In this document: in pieces, positions 23,620 to 34,026 of the stretch
Layout of the letters: every line of letters starts with the position of its first letter
Position numbering within the stretch: the first letter of the stretch is position 1
Source of the DNA: Gemmatimonadota bacterium
GTDB lineage: Bacteria > Gemmatimonadota > Gemmatimonadetes > Longimicrobiales > Gaopeijiaceae
Direction: 5' to 3'
Length of the DNA stretch: 64,000 bases
Assembly (NCBI GenBank): GCA_009692205.1
Contig: SHZR01000001.1
Coordinates: 62,001 to 126,000 of the forward strand
Translations under genes and position numbers: made by a program
The notes under the pieces: generated by a model
What the model was told of the DNA's origin: nothing
The model's database searches: none
The model's input: only the letters and a program-made list of their open reading frames with translations

Positions 23620-24284
23620 GAGGCGGCCTGACCCAATGCGTACAAGTAGATGTTGACGCCCATGCGCAGAGCCTGCTCCCGGACCTGGGGCGGATCGTCG
23701 TGGACGCCCTCGTCCTCCCATCCGTCGCCGAGATCGGTCTCGAACGAGTAGAAGACGACCAAGCGGCCACCATAGAAGATACCGAACGCCTGCGGAGCGT
23801 TGCCATCGTGCTCGTGGATCTTCGGGATTCCCTCCGGGAAATCGTAGAACACGTGGAAGATCGGATGGTCCGCCGGGATCTCCGTCAGCTCGGCGTCCGG
23901 GAAGATCGCCGCCATCTCACGCCGGAACGACTCGTCGAGCCCGTAGTTGTCGTCGGCGTGCAGGAAGCCGCCACCGATCAAATAGGCCCGCAGCGCGGCG
24001 CGCTCCGCCGGGGAGAAGCTCACGTTGCCGTGACCGGTCATGTATGTGTAGGGCTGGTCGGGCAACGCGGGGTCGAGCGGCGCCACCGTGGCCTCGCGAG
24101 CCGCCACAGGGATGCCCGTGCGCGTCCGGATGGCCGAGAGCAGGTTCGGCAGCGATGAGGCGTTCGCGTACCAGTCACCCCCACCTTCGTAGCGGAGCCT
24201 CGCAATGCCGATCGTGTCCGCGGCCGGGGGGGCCGCAAGAGCCGTGTTTCCCGCGACCAGCGCGGCGATGAGGAAGGTATTCAT
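23616..24284 (-). CDS. DUF4159 domain protein (GATase1-like), exported
   Basis: A 222-residue protein with a signal peptide (TFLIAALVAGNTALAAPPA). The mature part has IARLRYEGGGDWYANASSLP, YMTGHGNVSFSPAERAALRA, YLIGGGFLHADDNYGLDESF and a run ending HIPIFHVFYDFPEG-like segments (residues about 135-150), which match DUF4159. DUF4159 is a class I amidotransferase-like fold usually without the catalytic triad. It commonly travels with DUF4175 genes, as here. Start and stop overlap with rsmI and DUF4175 by 4 bp each. Function is unknown. Confidence 0.8.
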   Translation of the reverse strand: MNTFLIAALVAGNTALAAPPAADTIGIARLRYEGGGDWYANASSLPNLLSAIRTRTGIPVAAREATVAPLDPALPDQPYTYMTGHGNVSFSPAERAALRAYLIGGGFLHADDNYGLDESFRREMAAIFPDAELTEIPADHPIFHVFYDFPEGIPKIHEHDGNAPQAFGIFYGGRLVVFYSFETDLGDGWEDEGVHDDPPQVREQALRMGVNIYLYALGQAAS

Positions 24285-25123
24285 TCGTTGGGTTCGAGCG
24301 CCTCGTGCACCACACGGTACGCCTCGTTGCGCTTCAGGTCGAGCCGGCCGGCTAACTCCTTCGCCGCCTCGGAGGGTTTCAGGCCCTGCGAAAGCAGCTG
24401 CACCGCCAGCTCACGGGCCTCCTCCCCGCGCTCTCCCGTCGAATCGGCCTCCGCGGCGGGTGCCACGACCACGGTGACCTCACCCTTGGGTGGATGCCCT
24501 CGATAGTAGGCTGCTACCTCCTCGAGGGTTCCTCGGGTCACCTCCTCATGGACCTTGGTCAACTCCCGCGCGACGGCCACTCTCCGGGCCGACCCACACA
24601 CACCGGCGAGCGCGTCGAGAAGGTCTGCGAGGCGCTGGGGCGACTCGAACAGCACGATGGTCTCTTCGGCCCGCGCCACCCGCTCGAGCAACGCGCGCCG
24701 GTCGCCCCCTTTGCGCTCCGGGAACCCCAGGAAGGCGAACCGCTCGCTCGGGAGTCCAGACGCGACCAGAGCCGCGAGGACGGCGCTCGGGCCCGGGATT
24801 GGGACCACGCGGTGGCCCGCTTCGAGCACCGCGTCCACGACCCGCGCCCCCGGGTCCGACAGGAGCGGCGTGCCCGCGTCCGACACGAGCGCGAGGTCCT
24901 CGCCGGCCGCGAGCCACGCGAGGATCTTGCCGGTCCGCTCGCGCTCGTTGTGCGCGTGCAGCGAGACCAGGGGCGCGGTCGCCCCGGCACGCTGGGCGAG
25001 GATCCGGGTCCTGCGTGTGTCCTCGGCCAGGATGCGGGCGACCGCGCACAGCGTTTCTGCTGCGCGCGGTGACAGGTCTCCCAGGTTGCCGATCGGCGTG
25101 CTGACCAGGAAGAGCGTCGCCAC
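24281..25123 (-). CDS. rsmI: 16S rRNA (cytidine(1402)-2'-O)-methyltransferase
   Basis: RsmI adds the 2'-O-methyl to C1402 in the decoding centre of 16S rRNA. The 280-residue product has the tetrapyrrole-methylase-like SAM fold: LVSTPIGNLGDLSPRA at the start, AEDTRRTRILAQRAG, LVSDAGTPLLSDPGARVVDA, VPIPGPSAVLAALVASGL and FLGFPERKGG, all family motifs, and a short C-terminal helical domain. trxA lies 6 bp upstream. The stop overlaps the DUF4159 start by 4 bp, so a ribosomal RNA methylase is translationally coupled to an envelope cluster, which may simply be operon packing. Confidence 0.95.
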   Translation of the reverse strand: MATLFLVSTPIGNLGDLSPRAAETLCAVARILAEDTRRTRILAQRAGATAPLVSLHAHNERERTGKILAWLAAGEDLALVSDAGTPLLSDPGARVVDAVLEAGHRVVPIPGPSAVLAALVASGLPSERFAFLGFPERKGGDRRALLERVARAEETIVLFESPQRLADLLDALAGVCGSARRVAVARELTKVHEEVTRGTLEEVAAYYRGHPPKGEVTVVVAPAAEADSTGERGEEARELAVQLLSQGLKPSEAAKELAGRLDLKRNEAYRVVHEALEPNE

Positions 25124-25129
25124 GCGGCG

Positions 25130-25465
25130 CTACAAGTGCTTCTTGATCTTCTCTTCCAGTTGCGTCTTCGGAACGGCCCCGACCACCGTGTCCACGAGGG
25201 CGCCGTCCTTGAAGAAGAGGATGCTCGGAATCGACATCACGCGGAAGCGCGTGGTCGTGCGCGGATTGGAGTCGACGTCGAGCTTGCCCACGTGGAGGCC
25301 CTCGCCGTGGTATTGCTCAGCCAACTCGGCGACGAGGGGAGCGACCAATCGGCACGGACCGCACCACACCGCCCAGAAATCCACCATGTGAAGGCCTGGG
25401 GCCTTCTCGATCTCGTCGGCGAAGTTCGCGTCGGTCACATCCAAGATCATCTCACTCGTTGCCAT
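25130..25465 (-). CDS. trxA: thioredoxin
   Basis: A 111-residue thioredoxin reducing disulfides in the cytosol. The active site WCGPC is at 34-38, preceded by VDFWAVWCGPCRL, and the cis-Pro loop VMSIPSILFFKDG is intact. Two ATGs occur two codons apart. The second, at 25465, is preferred because AAGGAG ends seven bases upstream, while the first begins one base after it. No signal peptide, so not a periplasmic Dsb-type protein. It is the first gene of the minus-strand unit with rsmI and is divergent from the epimerase gene. Confidence 0.96.
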   Translation of the reverse strand: MATSEMILDVTDANFADEIEKAPGLHMVDFWAVWCGPCRLVAPLVAELAEQYHGEGLHVGKLDVDSNPRTTTRFRVMSIPSILFFKDGALVDTVVGAVPKTQLEEKIKKHL

Positions 25466-25511
25466 CCCCATTCTCCTTGTCGGTGTTCTCCGCCGGACCT
25501 AGCATCCGACC

Positions 25512-25922
25512 ATGACCTCACCCCTCGCGGCCACTCGGCCGCTCGACCACGTCGCCGTGGCCGTCCACTCCATCGAAGAGAGCCGAAGCCTCTTCGAATT
25601 CCTCTCCGGTGGCTCCTGCACGCCTCCGGAGACCCTGGAGACCCAGGGCGTCCGCGTCGCCTTCGTGGGCGCCGTGGAGCTGCTCGAGCCTCTCGGTCCC
25701 GACACCACCGTCGGCCGCTTCCTCGAACGACATGGCCAGGGACTGCACCACATCGCCTACCGCACCCAAGACCTCGAGGGCGACCTCGCTCGGCTCGACG
25801 CCGAGGGTGTGCCCCTGATCGACCGCGTGCCGCGCATGGGTGCCCGTGGGCACCGGGTCGCGTTCCTTCATCCCTCCGGCACCGGTGGAGTCCTCGTCGA
25901 GCTCGTCGAGCGACCCGCCTAG
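25512..25922 (+). CDS. mce: methylmalonyl-CoA epimerase
   Basis: A 136-residue vicinal-oxygen-chelate protein that interconverts the (R) and (S) forms of methylmalonyl-CoA in propionate metabolism. Both half-motifs are visible: PLDHVAVAVHSIEESR near 10-25 with the first metal His, LEPLGPDTTVGRFLERHGQG, GLHHIAYRTQDLEG with the second His, and GVLVELVE with the metal Glu. The length matches the family. It is monocistronic on the plus strand, 46 bp from the divergent trxA start. The following gene on the minus strand converges on it. Confidence 0.9.
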   Translation: MTSPLAATRPLDHVAVAVHSIEESRSLFEFLSGGSCTPPETLETQGVRVAFVGAVELLEPLGPDTTVGRFLERHGQGLHHIAYRTQDLEGDLARLDAEGVPLIDRVPRMGARGHRVAFLHPSGTGGVLVELVERPA

Positions 25923-25938
25923 TGCCGTCCGTCCGGGC

Positions 25939-26439
25939 CTACTGTCGGCCCATAATCCTCTCGAGGGGAACCTCCTCCACGAGCCAACGCCCCTCTCCCG
26001 TCCGCACCACGAGGAACGGTACCTCGCTGATCTGGCGTCCATCCATCTCCAAGTCCACCAGAACGCGCCGCGTCAGGTTCGTGCGCCCCGCCACCGGCTC
26101 CTCGCGCACGATGCGGTATCCCTAGTGCTGAACGATCGACGCGATGGCGTCCATGCGCAGCTCCACGTCCACGCGCCGCGTGCACGCGTTGCCCCCGAAC
26201 CACGACCCTATCTTCTTGAAGAAGCAGCCGAACGTGCCGCCGGTGTCACCCAGTGGGCCGCTCGACGTACCGAAGAGCCGTCCCATCGTCTCCACCTCGT
26301 GAGCGTTTGCGGCCTCCAGGAAGCGCTCCACCGAGAGCTGCGCGGCCACGGGGGCCACCTCGCTCGGCGCCGACTGCGTGGTGCACGCCGACACGACCGC
26401 GGCCAATGCGAACAGGCCGACGCGCCGGGAGGTGGTCAT
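25939..26439 (-). pseudogene. lipoprotein gene interrupted by an in-frame amber codon
   Basis: From the ATG at 26439 the frame starts MTTSRRVGLFALAAVVSACT, a lipoprotein signal with lipobox VSAC, then VERFLEAANAHEVETMGRLF, an NTF2-like stretch. A TAG at 26122-26124 ends it after AIASIVQH. The same frame then continues without another stop for 60 codons to a TAG at 25939: GYRIVREEPVAGRTNLTRRV, LVDLEMDGRQISEVPFLVV, RTGEGRWLVEEVPLERIMG. This continuation is clearly protein-like and completes the domain. One base change (CAG to TAG) would explain it. It is a recent nonsense mutation, a sequencing error, or readthrough. The function of the lipoprotein family is unknown. Confidence 0.75.
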
Positions 26440-26461
26440 GGCGACGAATCTCGGCAAAAGG

Positions 26462-29077
<2,616 letters not shown>

Positions 29078-29224
29078 GGGGCTGTCTTCTCGTCTCCGTC
29101 ATGTTCTCGCGCGCACCGGCGCTGTCACATTGGCAGCCTCCGCGCCGTCACGCCAAGGAGAAACTCAAGATCCGGGCCACGGATCCCGCGCGCGAGCCCT
29201 CCCGCCGGGACCGTTTCGGCTCGG

Positions 29225-29284
29225 AGCCTCGACGGGTCACGCGGGGCTTCGACGATTCGAGCGAAGCCTCGACGGTTCACGCGG
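29225..29284. repeat. pair of 20-bp near-identical direct repeats
   Basis: Bases 29225-29244 and 29265-29284 match at 19 of 20 positions, with starts 40 bp apart. They lie upstream of clpB, between it and the 3' end of the HNH endonuclease gene, and the second copy runs into that gene's end. A repeat pair here could be an operator for clpB or a slippage product. No known regulator site is recognised. The rest of the 200-bp clpB upstream region shows nothing else I can name. Confidence 0.6.
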
Positions 29285-30669
29285 CGTCGGCCGGCGATTG
29301 GGCGGACAAAGACACGAGACGAGCGGAAAGTGGGGCTGACGCGTCGAGTGCCTCGAGCGCAGCGGCTTCCAGCGCCCACGGGACATCATGGTCCCTGCCC
29401 GCTCGCGGCATGCCGCTTCGCCAGTCGGGTGCGACTCCGCGCTCGCGGTTGCGTCTCACTAACTCATCCAGGGGGTCGGCCGCCAGCTTCGGCGGCAGTG
29501 GAGACGCCGCGATCGCCTTTCCTCCCGGCGAGAAGAAGACCGCATGTCCGTTCGCGTCGCTGAATACGCGCACACCCTCCTCGTGCACGAGCCGATGGTG
29601 TCTGCCACACAAAAGAAGCGTGTTCTTCAGGCTCGTCTCGCCCCCGTCCGCCCAGTGCTCGATATGGTGAGCGTCTGTGACTCGGAGCCCGCAGCCCGGG
29701 AACCGACACCCTCGGTCACGGGCTTCGAGCGTGCGCCGGAGCGCGGGAGGAACAGACCGACTCCGTCGCCCCACGTCGAGCACCGAGCCGTCCGGACCAT
29801 TGTGGACCTCGACCACCGAAGCGTCGCACGCCAGCCGCCGGGAATTTTCAGCTGAAACGGGAATTTTCAGCTGAAACTCGAGTGCCGTCCTCTAGTTCGG
29901 ACATCCCCGGCTCACCGTCCGCCCGGAGCGTCGCCGGCTCGACGTGCAGTACCACCTGGTAACGCTCGGCGCGCGAGCCCGAAACCGGCATGCCCTCCCC
30001 TCCGAACCCGCCGACCAACGCCCGCTCGGCGATCAGACCCACCGCTTCCGCCCGGCGCTGCTCCGGATCCGCGGGCTCGTCGTCCTGCGCCGTCCCCGCG
30101 TACAGCGCGTCGCTCGCCGCCTCGATCGCGCGCTTCAGCACCGCCGCGACCTCGGGCGTCAGGCGACCCCGCACCAGGTACATCCCCTCGCCGTCCGGGA
30201 AGATCGAGAACGAGCGCGTCCTGTGACGGAGCCGCTCGACGTGCTGTTCGCCTGCGCGGTCCATCGTCTTCCATCCGCGCACCAGTCGTTCGAGGCTCGC
30301 CGTCGATGCCGCGCGCGCGAACGCGAGCAGCTCGGCCTCGCTCTCAGGCGTCGCCACGCGCGTAAGCGCGCGCACCTTGCTGAACGAGAGCTCGCCGAGC
30401 GACATCGCATCCGAGATGACGGGTAGACTCTCGAGCGAGCGAGCGGTCCGGACCTTCTCGCTCGCCGTCATGCGCGAGACGCCAATCCGCCACGCGAGCC
30501 AATCGATGCACGACGCAAAGCCCACCTCGGCCCAGTCGCGATGCTCGTCGCACTCCGCGACCGCACGCAGGAACTCCCGCGTCGCCGCCGTGATCTCCCC
30601 GTACAGGACCGCCACCCGGTCCATGCGTTCTTGGCGCGCGTCGGACTCCATCGCCTCTCGATCCATCAT
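29277..30669 (-). pseudogene. DUF222-HNH endonuclease gene broken by a 19-bp tandem duplication
   Basis: The N-terminal 273 residues (from ATG 30669) are a DUF222 helical domain: ATREFLRAVAECDEHRDWAE, IDWLAWRIGVSRMTASEKVR and YLVRGRLTPEVAAVLKRA. They end EDGTRVSAENSRFS at a TGA at 29848. The C-terminal half is open in another frame and carries a complete HNH nuclease: CRFPGCGLRVTDAHHIEHWA, then LLLCGRHHRLVHEEG. The junction holds two perfect 19-bp copies (29840-29877). Removing one copy joins the halves as VSAENSRRLACDASVVEVHN in a single frame of about 458 codons, stop excluded. So this is an intact gene disabled by one duplication, or an assembly artefact. The family is often multicopy and mobile. 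Confidence 0.88.
29840..29877. repeat. perfect 19-bp tandem duplication
   Basis: Two adjacent identical 19-base units, each containing the 12-base palindrome TTTCAGCTGAAA. 19 is not a multiple of three, so the second copy shifts the reading frame of the DUF222-HNH gene and brings a TGA into frame seven codons after the RVSAE stretch starts. The palindrome makes replication slippage a plausible cause. Confidence 0.95.
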
Positions 30670-31030
30670 CCTCCCCTCCCGTCCCCGGTGATTGCGGGCG
30701 CCACCGCAGTGGTCGCCCGACTCGAAACGAACGCCTCAAAGATACGAGGGGGTCGAGCGACGCTCTGGGATCGCGCGAGGCCGCTCAACCGGGCGTCCGA
30801 GGCTTCGCGAAGTGGGTCGACGTGCCCACGACGATTGGAGTCGAGCCGGCGGTGTCACCGCGGAAGCCGCGACAGACTCTCGGACTCCCTCAGCTCCGCG
30901 GCCAAAATCCTGTCAATGCTTGGATGGGACTTCTTGATGCCGGGATGGGACGACCCGATGGGATTCACGTGACAGGCGCCCCCTCCGCGCATAGGCTGGC
31001 GAACCGAGCCGCTCGCCCACTCGGTCTCCC
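30670..31030. other. 361-bp intergenic stretch, nothing recognisable
   Basis: This lies upstream of the DUF222-HNH gene and downstream of the M48 peptidase gene, both on the minus strand. The open frames in it have no start context, odd composition and no family signature. A few GATGGGA-type short repeats occur around 30920-30960. It probably holds the promoter of the HNH gene and the transcript end of another unit, but I could not identify either. Confidence 0.5.
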
Positions 31031-32467
31031 CTACGGCCTCGCGCTCCCCACCACCCTCTTGATGCGCGTGCCTGCGGAAAGCACCTCGGCGGCCGCCACC
31101 CGATTGAGCCGCGCGAGCTCCTCGACAGGAATCGGCGAGGGGTTGCGACTCACATAGCTGGTCAGCGACGTCGCCCCCGGCAGCGTCACGATGTCGAGCG
31201 TCCAAGGCTGCACCGCGAGAATGGCCTGGTCCGTGAGCGGCCTGAAACTCGAGATCGCCGAGGCGACCGCGCTCGCGTTCGCACGCCAGTTCGCCTGGGC
31301 GGCGTAGCCGAGCATCCGGTACACGTTGCCGCCGTAGCGGAGGAAGGCTGCCTCACCGGAGAGCACGCCCTCCGCTGTCGTGGCGTCGAAGTCGGCGCGC
31401 ACGCGCTCCACCTGCCCTGATCCGTCCTGCCGGATCTGACCCGCGGTGATCCCCTCCTGGCGGAGGAACTCCCGGAGCTCGACGTCGGGCGCCGCGGCGT
31501 CCGTGACGATCTCCATCAGGAGCATCGCGGCCTCCTGGGGTGCGACCGCGGCGACGACGGAGCGCTGGTTCACGGTGGTCCATCCCGCTGAAAACGTGAG
31601 GTCCACCGCGAGATCAGGATGAACGAAGCGCGTCGCCTTGAAGTATCCCTGCCTCGGGTCCTCGCCGTACACGATCCCGTCGACCTGCTCGAGGTACTCG
31701 TTCCGGGCGACGCGGCCGCCACTCGGGATCTGCTCCGCGACGATGCGCTGCCGAATGGCCGCCTCGCGGTTCTCGGGATACGGGTGGGAGAGCTGCCACT
31801 CGGGCACGCGCCCGCCCTCCTCCCCGCTGCTCACCTGGGCGAGCATCTCGAAGACGCCGATCATCGCCTCGGGGTCGTACTGCGCGCGGCCGATGTAGCG
31901 CAGCCCCAGCTCGTCCGACTGGCTCTCGTCCCCGCGCGAGTAGCGCAGGTTCATCATCTGAAGTCCGGCCGCGGCTATGCTCCCGTACTCGCGCACGGTC
32001 TCGGAGAAGATCATGCCGACGCCCAGCCCGAGCTGCTGGAGCTGCTGGCGGCTCATTTGAGTCGCCGAGTGCCGCGCGGTCACGTGTCCGATCTCGTGAC
32101 CGAGGACGCCGGCCAACTCGGCCTCGCTGTCGAACTGGGCGAGGATCCCTCGCGTCACGTAGATGAACCCACCCGGGAGCGCGAATGCGTTCACGATCGG
32201 ATCGTCGACGACCTTGAACGACCACGGAAGGCTCGGTCGCTCCGACACTGCCGCCAGGCGCAGACCGAGCCCGGATACGTACGCCTGGAGATCCGCATCC
32301 TCCACGAGGCCGAACGACGCGACGATCCCCGGATCTGCGTCCCGCCCCATCGCGATCTCCTGACTCTCACTCACGAGCGAGAACTCGCGCCTGCCGGTAG
32401 CGGGGTTCACCGTGCAGGCGGCCACGAAGACGAGCAGTGCGACGAGAAGCTTCGGGCGAGTGTTCAT
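31031..32467 (-). CDS. M48-family metallopeptidase lipoprotein
   Basis: A 478-residue BepA/LoiP-like periplasmic zinc peptidase. The N-terminus ends in a lipobox (LLVFVAAC, Cys18), so it is lipid-anchored. The catalytic motif HEIGH is at 124-128, in AELAGVLGHEIGHVTARH. The third metal ligand region DESQSDELGLRYIGRAQYDP follows at the expected distance, and LSHPYPENREAAIRQRI is the family's later motif. The C-terminal 180 residues are not peptidase-like and may bind partners. The role is likely quality control of outer membrane proteins. The gene stands alone on the minus strand, with a short plus-strand lipoprotein gene diverging from its start. Confidence 0.9.
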   Translation of the reverse strand: MNTRPKLLVALLVFVAACTVNPATGRREFSLVSESQEIAMGRDADPGIVASFGLVEDADLQAYVSGLGLRLAAVSERPSLPWSFKVVDDPIVNAFALPGGFIYVTRGILAQFDSEAELAGVLGHEIGHVTARHSATQMSRQQLQQLGLGVGMIFSETVREYGSIAAAGLQMMNLRYSRGDESQSDELGLRYIGRAQYDPEAMIGVFEMLAQVSSGEEGGRVPEWQLSHPYPENREAAIRQRIVAEQIPSGGRVARNEYLEQVDGIVYGEDPRQGYFKATRFVHPDLAVDLTFSAGWTTVNQRSVVAAVAPQEAAMLLMEIVTDAAAPDVELREFLRQEGITAGQIRQDGSGQVERVRADFDATTAEGVLSGEAAFLRYGGNVYRMLGYAAQANWRANASAVASAISSFRPLTDQAILAVQPWTLDIVTLPGATSLTSYVSRNPSPIPVEELARLNRVAAAEVLSAGTRIKRVVGSARP

Positions 32468-32525
32468 CTGGAGTCCTCCCGGGGTTGCCGGTACGCCTGA
32501 ACGGTAGCCGCCCGGATGGGACTAT

Positions 32526-32549
32526 CAAGGATCCTGGCAAGGATCCTGG
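32526..32549. repeat. perfect tandem 12-bp repeat
   Basis: CAAGGATCCTGG occurs twice back to back in the divergent region between the M48 gene and the small lipoprotein gene. Each unit contains a palindromic GGATCC core, so the pair could form a hairpin or bind a dimeric regulator. I know no regulator that fits. Confidence 0.7.
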
Positions 32550-32576
32550 GGCCACGCTCCGGGATACCAGGTCCGC

Positions 32577-32903
32577 ATGAAACGACGAATTCTGGCGATC
32601 GCACTCCTGTTCCTCGCCTCCGCCTGCGGCGGGGACGCGCAGGGCCCCGTGCCCGCCGACGTGATGGACCGCGAGACTTTCATCGAGACCTACGTCGATC
32701 TGCGCGTCGCCGCGGTCGCCGCGACCGACTTCCGGGTCTCGGCGGATGAGCGCGCGGAGATCCTCGCGCGCCATGGGGTCGACGGCGAAGGCCTGCTGCG
32801 TTTCGCCGACGCGCACGGGCGCGACCTCGACTACATGAACGAGATCTGGGCCGAGGTCGAGGTGCGCATCCAAGACCGCACGGGGAACGAGGCCGGCAGG
32901 TAG
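32577..32903 (+). CDS. small lipoprotein, hypothetical
   Basis: A 108-residue product with a lipoprotein signal (LAIALLFLASACGG, Cys21 as the lipid site). The mature part is mostly helical and acidic: MDRETFIETYVDLRVAAVAA, ERAEILARHGVDGEGLLRFA, DYMNEIWAEVEVRIQDR. I see a weak resemblance to small DUF4296-like lipoproteins, but not enough to name it. Codon use is like its neighbours. It converges with the minus-strand beta-barrel-like gene. Confidence 0.65.
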   Translation: MKRRILAIALLFLASACGGDAQGPVPADVMDRETFIETYVDLRVAAVAATDFRVSADERAEILARHGVDGEGLLRFADAHGRDLDYMNEIWAEVEVRIQDRTGNEAGR

Positions 32904-32907
32904 CGGA

Positions 32908-33516
32908 TCAGCCGCCCCCGCCCGGGATCTTGATGCCCACGGCAATCGCATCGCGGCTGCTGCCGAGGGTCGCGCCGGCGCGAATCATCCACCCGGACGA
33001 GAGCACGAGGTCGACGCCGAGGTCAGCGACGCCGTCGAAATTCACCGCGTCGACGTCGTTTCCGGTGTAATCGAGCACCATGTGCACGCCACCGTACGGG
33101 CTGAAGATCACGTCGCCACCCGATCCGCTCCATCCGAGCATGATCCCGGCGGGCGCCGAGACCAGCCAGTCGGTTCCGATGCTCATGCCGCCGCCCGCCC
33201 ACCAGATGACGTCGATTTCGGAGCCCTCCACCGCACGCGCGAGGACCCCCGACACGTCGATGCCGCCCGAGACGGCCACGTCACCCGCGGATCCGGATTC
33301 CTCCGCGATGCCCACGCGGTACCCGAGCCCGACGGGCCCCGCCGAGTGGCGCAGCGTCGCGAGCGCGCCGAGATCGCCCTCGGCCGGCTCGATGAGGAAG
33401 ATGGAGAACCCGCCCGGCACCGTCGGACTGAGGAGCGCCGGGCTGTCCCAGGCGGTTTGACCCGAGAGCGGGGCCGCGAGCAGACCGAACAAGACCATGG
33501 CCGACAATGAACGCAT
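32908..33516 (-). CDS. exported hypothetical protein, possible outer-membrane beta-barrel
   Basis: The product has a signal peptide (AMVLFGLLAAPLSGQ) and a Gly-rich mature part of alternating hydrophobic and small residues: GLGYRVGIAEESG, DVIWWAGGGMSIGTDW, GGVHMVLDYTGND and GWMIRAGATLGSSRDAIAVG. Such alternation suits short beta strands of a small barrel. No family is recognised. The ATG at 33516 was chosen. A GTG one codon upstream is also possible, and GGAGGA lies at usable distance from both. Confidence 0.6.
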   Translation of the reverse strand: MRSLSAMVLFGLLAAPLSGQTAWDSPALLSPTVPGGFSIFLIEPAEGDLGALATLRHSAGPVGLGYRVGIAEESGSAGDVAVSGGIDVSGVLARAVEGSEIDVIWWAGGGMSIGTDWLVSAPAGIMLGWSGSGGDVIFSPYGGVHMVLDYTGNDVDAVNFDGVADLGVDLVLSSGWMIRAGATLGSSRDAIAVGIKIPGGGG

Positions 33517-33607
33517 CACGTGGCTCCTCCGTGCGATTCGTGTGTAAGGGCAAGCACCCGAGCGTCGCTCGGTGCATCCGAGAACCCCTCACACACCAGA
33601 GACGCAA

Positions 33608-34003
33608 GTGACGTTCCAACGCCATTTCACCGGAGCCCCCTGGGAGAGCAAGATCGGCTATTGCCGAGCCCTCCGTGCAGGGAATCGCGTGTTCGTGACC
33701 GGCACCGCACCTGTCGATCCCGACGGGAGTGTGCACGCCCCCGGTGACGCGCACGCGCAAACGCTTCGTTGCCTCGCGATCATCCAAGAGGCGCTCGCGG
33801 GTCTCGGCGCCGGAGTCGAGCACGTCACGCGGACCCGCATGTTCGTCACGGACATCGAGCGCTGGCAGGAGTACGGCAGGGCGCACGGCGAGATCTTCCG
33901 TGACCATCCGCCCGCGACGACGATGGTCGAGATCCGGCGCCTCATCCACCCCGACATGCTCGTGGAGATCGAAGCCGACGCGGTGGTCGGCGAGGACGGC
34001 TGA
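33608..34003 (+). CDS. RidA/YjgF/YER057c/UK114 family protein
   Basis: A 131-residue RidA-type trimeric protein. The family includes enamine/imine deaminases that clear reactive 2-aminoacrylate and others of unknown activity. Visible marks: GNRVFVTGTAPVDPDG, QTLRCLAIIQEALAGLGA, VEHVTRTRMFVTDIERWQEY and PPATTMVEIRRLIHPDMLVE. In the last stretch the usual active-site Arg is in the VEIRRL segment. A GTG start at 33608 gives VTFQRHFTGAPWESKIG. The longer frame from 33572 is less likely. It abuts the AT-rich insert. Confidence 0.82.
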   Translation: MTFQRHFTGAPWESKIGYCRALRAGNRVFVTGTAPVDPDGSVHAPGDAHAQTLRCLAIIQEALAGLGAGVEHVTRTRMFVTDIERWQEYGRAHGEIFRDHPPATTMVEIRRLIHPDMLVEIEADAVVGEDG

Positions 34004-34026
34004 GCCGTCTCACGCCGACCCCGCCC

